Below, piece by piece: positions 52,698-60,577 of a stretch of DNA of 64,000 nucleotides. The first letter of the stretch is position 1. The number at the start of each line of letters is the position of its first letter. Where the stretch lies: the NCBI GenBank assembly GCA_000632805.1, contig CP007444.1, positions 2,840,772-2,904,771 of the forward strand, given 5' to 3'. The stretch is from Dyella jiangningensis (lineage in GTDB: Bacteria; Pseudomonadota; Gammaproteobacteria; Xanthomonadales; Rhodanobacteraceae). The notes beneath the pieces were generated by a model that had not been told where the DNA came from, did not search any database, and saw only the letters and a program-made list of their open reading frames with translations. The position numbers and the translations under genes are program-made.

Positions 52698-53873
52698 TCA
52701 GCGCACGATGCCGGTATGACCCAGCGAATAGCGGCCCGGCTGCGGCCACACGGTAAGACCATGCGGCTCCTGGCCCACCTTGATGGAACGCACCTGGCCG
52801 CTGGTGGTGTCGATTGCGTACACCACGTCGTCGAAGCGGCCTGACAGCCACAGCGTCTTGCCATCCGCACTGACGTTGCCCATGTCCGGGCTGCCACCGC
52901 CCGGGATCGGCCAGTTCGCCACCACCTTCTGCGTCTTGAAGTCGATCACCGAGACGCTGCCCTTGCCGTGCTTGGGACCATGGATCTTGTTGGAACCGCG
53001 GTTGGCGACGTACAGCTTGGTACCGTCGCGGCTCGGATAGAGGCCATGCGTGCCCACGCCCGTCTTCACGAAGCCAACCTGCTTGAAGGCGTCGCCGTCG
53101 ATCAGGTAGACACCGTCGGCCATCATGTCGGCCACGAAGAAGGTCTTGCCGTCGGCGGACACGCGGATGTCCTGCGGCATGCCCTTCTTGGACAAGTCGA
53201 GGTAACCGAGCACCTTGCGGTTCACCATGTCGATCTTGGTGAGCTTGCCGGTGAATTCGCAGGTGAAGATGGCATAGCGGCCGTCGATGGAGAATTCGGC
53301 GTGATTGATGCCCTTGCACTCCGGCGCCGACAGGCTCGAATGCAGCGCCATGGTGTGCGCATCGCGGAAGTCGAGGCGCGCATGGGCCTCGGCGACCACG
53401 ATGGCTTCCTTGCCGTCCGGCGTGAAGTACATGTTGTACGGGTCATCCACCGCAACGGGCTTGCCCGGCTTGCCGGTGCGCGGGTCGATCGGCGTCAGGC
53501 TGCCGTCGTTCTTGCGCTCGGCGTTGTTGGTCGCCCACAGCGTGCGCATATCCCACGACGGCACGACGTGCTGCGGGCCTTCGCCGACCTTGAACTTGTC
53601 CACCACCTTGTAGGTGGCCGGATCGATGACGTAGACGTCATTGGAGCGCAGGTTCGGCACGTAGATGCGCGGCAGGTCCTTGGCGACCTCGGGGCTCACG
53701 TGGCCGAGGCCGGACTCGCTGTAGATGTTGGCGGGATTGACCACCGGCGGCATGCCGGGAACCGTGTTGACGGACGAAGCCGCCAGGGCATTGCCGCCGA
53801 CGCACGCGGCTGCGAGCGCGAACGGAACGAAGCGGGACAGACGAAGGGAACGCAAGGAATGAGCGATGGCCAT
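52698..53873 (-). CDS. Exported YncE/YVTN-type beta-propeller protein
   Basis: A 391-residue secreted protein with a signal peptide (residues 1-31, ending GNALAA). Seven or so repeats carry the YVTN-like pattern: RIYVPNLRSNDVYVIDPATY, MRTLWATNNAE, MYFTPDGKEAIVVAE, RVSADGKTFFVADMMADGVYLID, KLYVANRGSNKIHG, NVSADGKTLWLSGRFDDVVYAID. Such propellers are binding scaffolds or metal-cofactor-associated periplasmic proteins; no catalytic motif is apparent. Similar genes often accompany quinoprotein or cytochrome systems, none of which is adjacent. Confidence 0.87.
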   Translation of the reverse strand: MAIAHSLRSLRLSRFVPFALAAACVGGNALAASSVNTVPGMPPVVNPANIYSESGLGHVSPEVAKDLPRIYVPNLRSNDVYVIDPATYKVVDKFKVGEGPQHVVPSWDMRTLWATNNAERKNDGSLTPIDPRTGKPGKPVAVDDPYNMYFTPDGKEAIVVAEAHARLDFRDAHTMALHSSLSAPECKGINHAEFSIDGRYAIFTCEFTGKLTKIDMVNRKVLGYLDLSKKGMPQDIRVSADGKTFFVADMMADGVYLIDGDAFKQVGFVKTGVGTHGLYPSRDGTKLYVANRGSNKIHGPKHGKGSVSVIDFKTQKVVANWPIPGGGSPDMGNVSADGKTLWLSGRFDDVVYAIDTTSGQVRSIKVGQEPHGLTVWPQPGRYSLGHTGIVR

Positions 53874-53917
53874 GTGCGGACAGCTTGTATGGAAGTGGGA
53901 GGGTGCCCCAGAGGGCG

Positions 53918-54727
53918 TCAGCGCCCCTGGGTGGCTTTCTTCAGGGCGTCGACGGTGTGTAACACAATAGCATCGATGCCCAATTGACCAAGGTCGGCCG
54001 AGGCGCGGCGAGGATCGCCGCCGTAGACGCCGTCGGCCTGCCCGAGCTTCGGTCCGTGCTGCAGCGTGTCCAGCCGGACCATCTGCGGGGCCACGGCCAA
54101 TTGCAGCGAGGTGTCGGCCAGGCCCGCGTGGGTGCCGATCTCGTCGTCGCGATAGCCACGCTGGCGCAGCTGCTGCGCATAGCCGTCGGACGAGCTGGCG
54201 TAATACTCGGGCGGCACGATCGCCCTGGCCTTACCGGCCCAGGCCTTGTTGAGCTTGGCGGCCACGCGGTCCAGGTCCTTCTGGTAACCACCGTGGTCGC
54301 CGAGGAACACGACGTTGCGGAAACCGTGCACAACGAAGCTCTGCGCAGCTGATTCCAGCATCTGCTCGAATACGGCGTCAGGCACCGTGATCGTGCCGGG
54401 GAAGCGCATGTGCGAACTCGGCGGCGCCACCCCGCCCTCGGGCACGTAGGCGACGACCGGCGCGACCAGCGTGTTGCCCAGCCGTTCGGCGATCTTTTTC
54501 GAAAGATAGGCTGCGCGCGCGTTGTGCTTGCCCACGGCTATGCCCGGCCCGCTCTGCTCGGTGCCGCCGATGGGGATGATGATGGTGGTCTTGCCGGCCT
54601 GGACCTGATCGCGAATTTCGGTCCAGGTGAGGTCTTCGAGCAGGACGGTGTGGGGCGCCTGGGCAAACGCGGCACCCGAGGCCAGCAGCAACAGGCCGCC
54701 CAGCAGGACGAGCAATCGGGAATGCAT
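53918..54727 (-). CDS. Exported creatininase-family protein
   Basis: A 269-residue creatininase-fold protein (PF02633) with a cleavable signal peptide (residues 1-22, ending GAAFAQ). Most family members are cytosolic amidohydrolases. The metal region reads PIGGTEQSGPGIAVGKHNAR: the Glu of the usual E-x-H is kept, but the next His is Ser and the distal Asp position reads His. GDHGGYQ and IGTHAGLADTS match later family blocks. The metal set may therefore differ from creatininase proper. Substrate unknown. Same strand as the propeller gene, 45 bp upstream of it. Confidence 0.8.
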   Translation of the reverse strand: MHSRLLVLLGGLLLLASGAAFAQAPHTVLLEDLTWTEIRDQVQAGKTTIIIPIGGTEQSGPGIAVGKHNARAAYLSKKIAERLGNTLVAPVVAYVPEGGVAPPSSHMRFPGTITVPDAVFEQMLESAAQSFVVHGFRNVVFLGDHGGYQKDLDRVAAKLNKAWAGKARAIVPPEYYASSSDGYAQQLRQRGYRDDEIGTHAGLADTSLQLAVAPQMVRLDTLQHGPKLGQADGVYGGDPRRASADLGQLGIDAIVLHTVDALKKATQGR

Positions 54728-54770
54728 CGGAACATCCGGTCGAACGAAGCGTGCAGTGTAAATCGCCCCC

Positions 54771-54800
54771 TGTGGGAGCGCACCCCGTGCGCGACCGCGG
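54771..54800. repeat. Single REP-like unit
   Basis: TGTGGGAGCGCACCCCGTGC and following GCGACCGCGG. An adjacent palindrome CGCGGCAT-TC-ATGCCGCG (54796-54813) extends it. It lies between the divergent creatininase-like and Ntn-hydrolase genes, so it is in a promoter region rather than a 3' end. Confidence 0.75.
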
Positions 54801-54923
54801 CATTCATGCCGCGTAGGCAATCGCGCTCGGCATGCGCCAGCCACGAGAGCAAACCGCCCGGCAACACAGCGCCTTCATCGCAGCCATGCTTTCTTGCTGC
54901 CACTCTCTTTGCTGGGGCACCTC

Positions 54924-56006
54924 ATGCGTCGCCATCTCCTGGCCTTCGCCGCCGGACTCGCCACGACTGTGCTCGCCTTGCCCGCCCTGCCCTGCACCCG
55001 CACGCTGTATGTCGGCGCCGACAACACCGTGATCACCGGCCGCAACATGGACTGGTCCGAGGACATGGGATCGAACCTGTGGATCTTTCCCGCCGGCATC
55101 CGGCGCGACGGCCATGCCGGGCCCAATTCGCCGACATGGACCTCGCGCTACGGCAGCGTGATCACCGCCGGTTACGACATCGGCAGCGTCGATGGCATCA
55201 ACGAGAAAGGCCTGGTGATGAATGCGCTGTACCTGGCCGAGACCGATTACGGCGCGCCCGATCGCAAACGTCCGCACATGGCCATCAGCCTGTGGGGCCA
55301 GTACGTGCTGGACAACTTCGCCAGCGTGGACGAGACGGTGAAGGTGCTGGCGAAGGAACCGTTCCAGATCATTGCCCCTCCATTGCCCAACGGCAAACCT
55401 CTCACCATCCACCTGTCGATCTCCGACGCGAGCGGTGATTCGGCGATCTTCGAGTACGTCCACGGCAAGCTCGTGATACACCATGGACGCCAGTACAAGG
55501 TGATGACCAACTCGCCGATCTACGACAAGCAACTGGCGTTGTACGAATACTGGGAAAGCATCGGCGGACTGAAATTCCTGCCCGGCACCAACCGTGCCGC
55601 CGATCGCTTCGCGCGTGCATCGTTCCTGCTCGACGCGGTGCCCAAGCAACTGGACCCGAACTACATCGCCGGTGTGCCCAAGCAGTCGTATGCATACCAG
55701 GCAGTAGCCGAGGTGATGAGCGTGCAGCGCGCGGTGAGCGTGCCGTTGGGTATCAGCACGCCGGATCAGCCTAATCTTTCATCGACGATCTGGCACACCG
55801 TGGCCGACCAGAAGAATCTCATCTATTACTTCGATTCGGCCATGCGACCGAACACGTTCTGGGTCGACCTGCACAAGCTCGACCTCAAGCCCGGTGCGCC
55901 GGTAAAGAAACTCACGATGGCCGGCGGGCAGGTGTATTCGGGCGAAGTGTCGGTGCAGTTCGTGGACACGCCGTCGTTCAAGTTCATGCCGGCGCCGGCG
56001 CCCTAA
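54924..56006 (+). CDS. Exported choloylglycine-hydrolase-family (Ntn) hydrolase
   Basis: A 360-residue linear-amide hydrolase of the choloylglycine/penicillin V acylase family. A signal peptide ends just before Cys24 (LPALPCTRTLYVG), which would become the N-terminal nucleophile of the mature enzyme. Other family blocks are TGRNMDWSEDM, GSVDGINEKGLVMNALYL, and SPIYDKQLA. It should cleave amide bonds, for example in N-acyl-homoserine lactones, penicillin V or N-acyl amides, but the substrate is not readable. An upstream in-frame start would bury the signal peptide. Confidence 0.9.
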   Translation: MRRHLLAFAAGLATTVLALPALPCTRTLYVGADNTVITGRNMDWSEDMGSNLWIFPAGIRRDGHAGPNSPTWTSRYGSVITAGYDIGSVDGINEKGLVMNALYLAETDYGAPDRKRPHMAISLWGQYVLDNFASVDETVKVLAKEPFQIIAPPLPNGKPLTIHLSISDASGDSAIFEYVHGKLVIHHGRQYKVMTNSPIYDKQLALYEYWESIGGLKFLPGTNRAADRFARASFLLDAVPKQLDPNYIAGVPKQSYAYQAVAEVMSVQRAVSVPLGISTPDQPNLSSTIWHTVADQKNLIYYFDSAMRPNTFWVDLHKLDLKPGAPVKKLTMAGGQVYSGEVSVQFVDTPSFKFMPAPAP

Positions 56007-56022
56007 CACTGGGATGCATCAG

Positions 56023-56213
56023 CTGTGGGAGCGCACCCTGTGCGCGACTGGGCATGTCGGCCTGCTTCATTGGCGGGCACGGCGGATGGCTAGGGTAATG
56101 AGGCAATCAGCGATAGCCTGCGCTGTGTCGCGCACAGGGTGCGCTCCCACAAGGTGTCGTTGTTTGTCGACGCGTTCACACGCTTGATCGCGCACTGGGT
56201 GCGCTCCTACAAG
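56023..56213. repeat. Cluster of three REP-like units
   Basis: One forward copy at 56023-56050 (CTGTGGGAGCGCACCCTGTG...) and two inverted copies at 56125-56152 and 56185-56213. The first and second are an almost perfect inverted pair; the third carries CTCCTAC like the copy at 7.7 kb. It fills the gap between convergent genes. Confidence 0.85.
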
Positions 56214-56229
56214 AGCGCGCGAACGTCGA

Positions 56230-56445
56230 TTAATCGGGTGACTCGCCAGGATGCCGTTCCTTCCAGGCGGCGAGTTGTTCGCGGTAGCGGCCCATCGCTT
56301 CGTCGTAGAGGTCGAAGATGCAGGGTACGCAACCCTGGCCGCAGCAGTCTTCGTCGTCGGGGCGTTGGGGGCGCGTGGGAGGCGGATCGTTGGAGGGCGC
56401 CGTGACGGCGCCCTCCTTTGCGTTGGAACCTTGTGGATCAGTCAA
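56230..56445 (-). CDS. Small Cys-rich 'oxidoreductase-like' domain protein
   Basis: A 71-residue protein with the PF09791-type motif PDDEDCCGQGCVPCIFDLYDEA (CCGxGCxPC). That motif is known from eukaryotic oxidoreductase-like domains and short proteobacterial proteins. Function is unknown; the cysteines may bind a metal or cluster. The only start that keeps the N-terminus is TTG at 56445, four bases after the methyltransferase-like stop. A strong hairpin (56392-56416) lies within the first 20 codons, which is odd for a coding region. Confidence 0.72.
   Translation of the reverse strand: MTDPQGSNAKEGAVTAPSNDPPPTRPQRPDDEDCCGQGCVPCIFDLYDEAMGRYREQLAAWKERHPGESPD
56392..56416. terminator. 12-bp hairpin inside the start of a small CDS
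   Basis: GGAGGGCGCCGT and its exact complement ACGGCGCCCTCC flank one base. It falls 34 bases after the methyltransferase-like stop. It could attenuate transcription before the small Cys-rich gene. Confidence 0.5.
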
Positions 56446-56449
56446 AGCG

Positions 56450-57217
56450 TTAACCAGGCTTGCGGAAACGGTAGACGAACTGGTCGGTGTGGCCGCGGAT
56501 CGACTTGTCGAAGACCTTGATGTTATGCGGATCGGCCGGATTGCGCAGCACGTCGCTTTCGCCGTCGAACTTGAAGCCGACCGATTCCACCTGCTTCTTC
56601 ACGATGGCAGGATCGATGCGGTGCAGCGTATCCGTGTCGCGCATGCCCGAACCTGCTTCGGCCACATGGTCGATGATCACGAACAGGCCACCGGGCTTGA
56701 GCGAATCGAACACCTGCTTGTCGAACACGGCAGGATCGACATTACCCATGAACTTGTCGGGATAGTCGTGGTAGTTCTGCGAGGTGAACACGAGGTCCAC
56801 CGGCTCCGGCGTCTTGAATTCCTTGGCCGGCACCATCAGCACGCCCACGTTGGCGTAGTGCGGGTCGGCCACCAGCGCCTTGGACGTCTGCACATCGGAT
56901 TTCGCCTCGATGCCGTATTCGTTCGGCCACACCGAGTAGACCTTGCCCTTGGTTCCCACGATGGCGCTGAACACGCGCGTGAAGTAGCTGCTGCCCGGGA
57001 TCAGGTCGACCACATACTGGCCGGGCTTCACCTCGGCGAAAGTCATCAGGTCGGCGAGCTTGCGACGATCGTCATCGCCGACGTCGCTCTTGCGGGCGGG
57101 ATCGTTGATGGCCGCCGTAACGTAGGCAGGAGCATTCGAGTGCGCCGGCGGCGCGGCCACCGCAGTGGCGACAGGCAAGGCGAGAGCAACCAGCACGGCT
57201 AGAACGGTCGGACGCAT
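56450..57217 (-). CDS. Exported methyltransferase-like protein (COG4798 type)
   Basis: A 255-residue protein with a clear signal peptide (residues 1-23, ending TAVAAP). The mature part has a class I SAM-methyltransferase-like fold: PGQYVVDLIPGSSYFTRVFSA at the usual motif I position (a normal Gly-rich loop would read DxGxGxG), VDLVFTSQNYHDYP, and LKPGGLFVIIDHVAEAGSG. SAM is not normally found in the periplasm, so real methyltransferase activity is doubtful. The start at 57217 follows CGGAG. The small Cys-rich gene follows with four bases between stop and start. Confidence 0.82.
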   Translation of the reverse strand: MRPTVLAVLVALALPVATAVAAPPAHSNAPAYVTAAINDPARKSDVGDDDRRKLADLMTFAEVKPGQYVVDLIPGSSYFTRVFSAIVGTKGKVYSVWPNEYGIEAKSDVQTSKALVADPHYANVGVLMVPAKEFKTPEPVDLVFTSQNYHDYPDKFMGNVDPAVFDKQVFDSLKPGGLFVIIDHVAEAGSGMRDTDTLHRIDPAIVKKQVESVGFKFDGESDVLRNPADPHNIKVFDKSIRGHTDQFVYRFRKPG

Positions 57218-57300
57218 GACGAACTCCGTAGTCAGGTGTGGGGGCGTCATTCTGCGCCCCCACGGAACAAACCGCACCAGGAATTTCGGCATACGGCGCG

Positions 57301-58698
57301 TTACTTCGCGCCGGGCTTCCCGGCCACGGCGGTCAGCAACACATGCCAGTAGGCCACGTCATCGTAAAAGCCCTTGACCGGCACGCGCTCATTGAGACCG
57401 TGGGCGAACGCATCGCTGGTCTTCATGAACATGCCGTTGACCCCGTAGGTCGGAATGCCGACGGCGCGGAAGTACAGGCCATCGGTGGCGCCCGATTCCT
57501 GGATCGGCGTGATAGCCACGCCCGGGCGGATGGAATGCACCGCCTTGGTGACCGCCGCCATTACGTCAGGCCGCAGCGGCGAGGCATCGCTGGCTATGGC
57601 CTTGCCGACCAGCTTGACCTCGACCTTCGGGCCGACCTGGTCCTGCAGCGCCTTGCGCACGGTATCGATGGCCACGCCGGGAAACACGCGGCAATTGATG
57701 GTGGCGGTAGCCGATTGCGGCAGTGCGTTGTCGGCATGTCCGCCGCGCAACAGCGTGGCAACGCAGGTCGTGCGCGTCTTGCCTACTTCGGAGGGCTCGT
57801 CGGCCAGCACTGCGGCAGCGGCTTCATCATGCGGGTCCTTGGCGAAGGCGCGCATCGCCTCGCCCAGCTTGCCCTGCGTGGTGGCACCCAGCGCCTTGAA
57901 CGACGCGACGGTGGTGTCGTTCCACATCACCGGGAACTGGTACGCCTGCACCTTCTTCAGCGCATCGGCCAGTTCATAGATGGCATTGTCCTTGCGCGGA
58001 AGCGAACTATGGCCACCCGGATTGCGCGTGGTCAGCTCGAAGCTGGCGTAGGCCTTTTCGGCCGTCTGCACACCGAAGACCAGCGGCTTGCCCGATTCGC
58101 TCAGTTCGCCGCCGCCAGCATCGGTGTTGAGTGCGTACTCCACGTCGACCAGGTCACGATGGTTCTTGACCAGGTCCTCCATGGTGTCCTGCGAGGTTTC
58201 CTCGTCACCGGTGTAGATGATGACGAGGTCGCGCGTGGGCACGAAGCCTTCCTTCTTCAGGCGGATGAAATTGGCCGCCAGCACGGTCACGCCGCTCTTG
58301 ATGTCTTCGGTGCCGCGCCCGTAGAAGTAGCCGTTCTCTTCGACCAGCGTGAACGGATCGCGCTGCCAGTCTTCCGGCTTCGCCGTCACGACGTCCATGT
58401 GCGCCATCAACCCGATGGGCTTGCCGCCGCTGCCGTTGCCGCGATAACGCACCACCATGGCCGCCGTCTCGCCATGCGGAATGATATGGATGTCCGAATC
58501 GGGAAAACCCGCCGCACGGAACTGATCGGCCAGGTACTTGGCCATCACCGGTACCTGGCCCTGCCCGATCTCGGTCTTGAACGCGATGAGGTGGCTGAAG
58601 ATGTCGCGCGCCTGTGCCTGGTTCGGGTCCAGCGTGGCGGACATGGCGGGCGCGGCAACGGTGAGGGTCAACAGCGAAGCGAGCAGCGGTTTGAACAT
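57301..58698 (-). CDS. Exported M20-family metallopeptidase
   Basis: A 465-residue M20 peptidase with a signal peptide (residues 1-20, ending PAMSAT). Di-zinc ligands are visible in GLMAHMDVVTA, YGRGTEDIKSG, YTGDEETSQ and NTDAGGGEL; a late His sits in SDAFAHGLNERV. The lid or dimerisation domain starts near NPGGHSSLPRKDN. It probably trims peptides or hydrolyses N-acyl amino acids in the periplasm. It ends 83 bp before the methyltransferase-like gene start on the same strand. Confidence 0.92.
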   Translation of the reverse strand: MFKPLLASLLTLTVAAPAMSATLDPNQAQARDIFSHLIAFKTEIGQGQVPVMAKYLADQFRAAGFPDSDIHIIPHGETAAMVVRYRGNGSGGKPIGLMAHMDVVTAKPEDWQRDPFTLVEENGYFYGRGTEDIKSGVTVLAANFIRLKKEGFVPTRDLVIIYTGDEETSQDTMEDLVKNHRDLVDVEYALNTDAGGGELSESGKPLVFGVQTAEKAYASFELTTRNPGGHSSLPRKDNAIYELADALKKVQAYQFPVMWNDTTVASFKALGATTQGKLGEAMRAFAKDPHDEAAAAVLADEPSEVGKTRTTCVATLLRGGHADNALPQSATATINCRVFPGVAIDTVRKALQDQVGPKVEVKLVGKAIASDASPLRPDVMAAVTKAVHSIRPGVAITPIQESGATDGLYFRAVGIPTYGVNGMFMKTSDAFAHGLNERVPVKGFYDDVAYWHVLLTAVAGKPGAK

Positions 58699-58804
58699 GG
58701 CGCCTTTACCAACAGCGGAAGGAGCCGAGAGTATGTCCTGTCAGCACGGCCTTGGGGCTAGGCCTGCGCAATTTTTTTGCGTGGACGGCCGGACGTCCAC
58801 ACGT

Positions 58805-59413
58805 CTACGCCGGTGGGAATCGCCAGGTCTTCAGCGTCTGGTAATCCCCACCGCCCACGACGCTGTGCAACAGGCTGAAGCCCTCTACCCGCCAATGCAG
58901 CGGCGCCAGGGGAACCGGCTGCGGCACCGCACCACGACTGTACGCATAGGTGACGTGCGGCGTGAAACTGCGCGATAGATGCCCGCCGAGGCCCGCACGC
59001 AGGAGCGCATCGCGCAGGTCCTGCCACAGGGCCTGCAGCGCCGGCGGCGTTTGCGTGCAACGCAACACGCAAGGCGGCTCCCTGCCATGGAAACCTGAGG
59101 CGCCGTCCAGCACCAGCTCGAACGGGTGGGCATACACCCGGTCCGCGGCAGCCGCGGCCGCGCTCACGATGTCTTCCCTCAGCGATGGATGGTCACCGAG
59201 GAAGTGCAGCGTGGCGTGGTAACGCGCGGGCCGGATCATGCGTACCCGAAGGCTCTGCGCGGCGGCCGCATCCGTGGCGGCTTTTTCGATGCGCGAACGC
59301 GTCGCCTCATCCGGCAGCAAGGCGAAAAAGAGGCGATGAACCTGCGCGACACCCGGATCACCTCCAAGCAGGTCGGGCTGTATCACGCGGGACGGCGGGC
59401 GACGGGAATTCAT
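58805..59413 (-). CDS. thpR: RNA 2',3'-cyclic phosphodiesterase (2H family)
   Basis: A 202-residue 2H phosphoesterase of the LigT/ThpR group. The two HxT motifs are YHATLHFLGDH and FTPHVTYAYSR. The opening HRLFFALLPDEATRSRIEKAA is typical. The start at 59413 adds about 25 residues before that common N-terminus. ThpR hydrolyses 2',3'-cyclic phosphates on RNA; a physiological target is unclear. A second 2H gene lies 2 kb away. Confidence 0.92.
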   Translation of the reverse strand: MNSRRPPSRVIQPDLLGGDPGVAQVHRLFFALLPDEATRSRIEKAATDAAAAQSLRVRMIRPARYHATLHFLGDHPSLREDIVSAAAAAADRVYAHPFELVLDGASGFHGREPPCVLRCTQTPPALQALWQDLRDALLRAGLGGHLSRSFTPHVTYAYSRGAVPQPVPLAPLHWRVEGFSLLHSVVGGGDYQTLKTWRFPPA

Positions 59414-59584
59414 GGCAGGCAAACCGGAGAGAACCCGCACAGGCTACCGCAAAGCGACCTTTCGTCCGGCGTTGCGCGGTACTACCGCCCGTCGCACAAG
59501 CGGGTCTATGCTGGAGCCGCCGGCGCGTCCCCGCGCGTCGGCATCCCACATCGATGCCACATCACGCCGTCAGGAGGAAGAACC

Positions 59585-59986
59585 ATGGCTTTCTCTGCAC
59601 GTGTCCAGGCTGCTCCCCTTGCACAAATCAACGTCACGCCATTGGTGGATGTCCTGCTGGTGTTGCTGGTGATCGTGATGATCACCTCCCCGGTGCTCAC
59701 CCACAAACTGAAGCTCGACCTGCCACAAGCCGGAAGGAGTACGCACACCAACCCATCCGAGAGGGTGCGATTGGCCATCCATACCGACGGCTCGATGTAT
59801 TGGAACGACATGCCGGTCAACCCCGCGATGCTGGAGGCTCAACTGGCCGTGGCCGCGCGCGCTCCGCAGCCTCCCAGTCTGCTGCTGGATCCCGCGGATG
59901 GGGCGTCCTACGAGGTCGTCGCCAGCGTGATCGCCGGCGCAAAACGGCAAGGCCTGGAAAAGATCGACTTCATGGCCGCTCGGTAA
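59585..59986 (+). CDS. Orphan ExbD/TolR-family protein
   Basis: A 133-residue ExbD/TolR protein. The single membrane helix carries the proton-channel Asp in NVTPLVDVLLVLLVIVMITS. The periplasmic part (KLDLPQAG, VRLAIHTDGSMYWNDMPV) matches the family. ExbD needs an ExbB-type motor partner, but no exbB, tolQ or tonB is in the window. The start follows AGGAGGAAGAACC. The frame upstream overlaps thpR on the other strand and is not used. Confidence 0.9.
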   Translation: MAFSARVQAAPLAQINVTPLVDVLLVLLVIVMITSPVLTHKLKLDLPQAGRSTHTNPSERVRLAIHTDGSMYWNDMPVNPAMLEAQLAVAARAPQPPSLLLDPADGASYEVVASVIAGAKRQGLEKIDFMAAR

Positions 59987-59990
59987 CGAC

Positions 59991-60016
59991 GTGCGCCGTT
60001 CTGCGGAACGGCGCAC
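59991..60016 (+). terminator. Hairpin after exbD-like gene
   Basis: A perfect 11-bp stem GTGCGCCGTTC/GAACGGCGCAC with loop TGCG, four bases after the stop. No T run. Confidence 0.65.
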
Positions 60017-60176
60017 CTGAGCGAACCGTGAAGCGCGTCGCGCGCACTCACGCCGCAACGACGTAGTAAAACGGCAGCGTAAGCCCTTCCCGGTCAGTCC
60101 GCTCCATTGGGCAGCGGTGCACGTTGGCCGACCTAGGCTTCTGGCTATGCACACCGCATCGCCGGAGGGCATGTCC

Positions 60177-60542
60177 ATGAGTAAACGCCACATCCACCGA
60201 CTTGCGTGGGCTGCCACGCCCCTGGTTACCCTCGCCTGGTTCGCCTTGCCGCTGCAGGCCATGGCGCAGGATCACCATCATCGCGACTACGCGCCGCCAC
60301 ATTACGAGCACGATCGCCATGGCCACTACGATCGCGACGACCGCGATTACCATGAGTACCACGAGTACCACCATGACCACGATGACACCGGCGCCATTGT
60401 CGCCGGCGCTTTGCTGGGCGTTGCGGCAGGCACGGTGATCGTCAATGCGAACACGCCGCAACCGCCACCCACCGTGGTGTACACCTCGCCGCCGCCTCCG
60501 CCCCCGCCGGGAGTCGTCTACTACGAGGATGACGGCTATTGA
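60177..60542 (+). CDS. Exported His/Asp/Tyr-rich small protein
   Basis: A 121-residue secreted protein with a signal peptide (to about residue 29, QAMAQ). The mature region starts DHHHRDYAPPHYEHDRHGH and continues with repeated DYHEYHEYHHDHDD, a candidate metal-binding tract. Then comes a glycine-rich helix (GAIVAGALLGVAAGTVIV) and a polyproline tail (PPPPPPPGVVYYEDDGY). The central glycine-rich run resembles glycine-zipper segments. ATG 60177 has GGAGG eight bases upstream; ATG 60171 is too close to it. Confidence 0.78.
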   Translation: MSKRHIHRLAWAATPLVTLAWFALPLQAMAQDHHHRDYAPPHYEHDRHGHYDRDDRDYHEYHEYHHDHDDTGAIVAGALLGVAAGTVIVNANTPQPPPTVVYTSPPPPPPPGVVYYEDDGY

Positions 60543-60577
60543 TCCGCAACGCTCTTCGATAGAGCAAGGAGTCCGTC

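Noticed and set aside
52567..52719. Short frame starting MSKRIAFMLLAAG in the gap before the LLM gene
   Set aside because: It runs through a strong intrinsic terminator of the converging gene and ends inside that gene; no family or ribosome site supports it.
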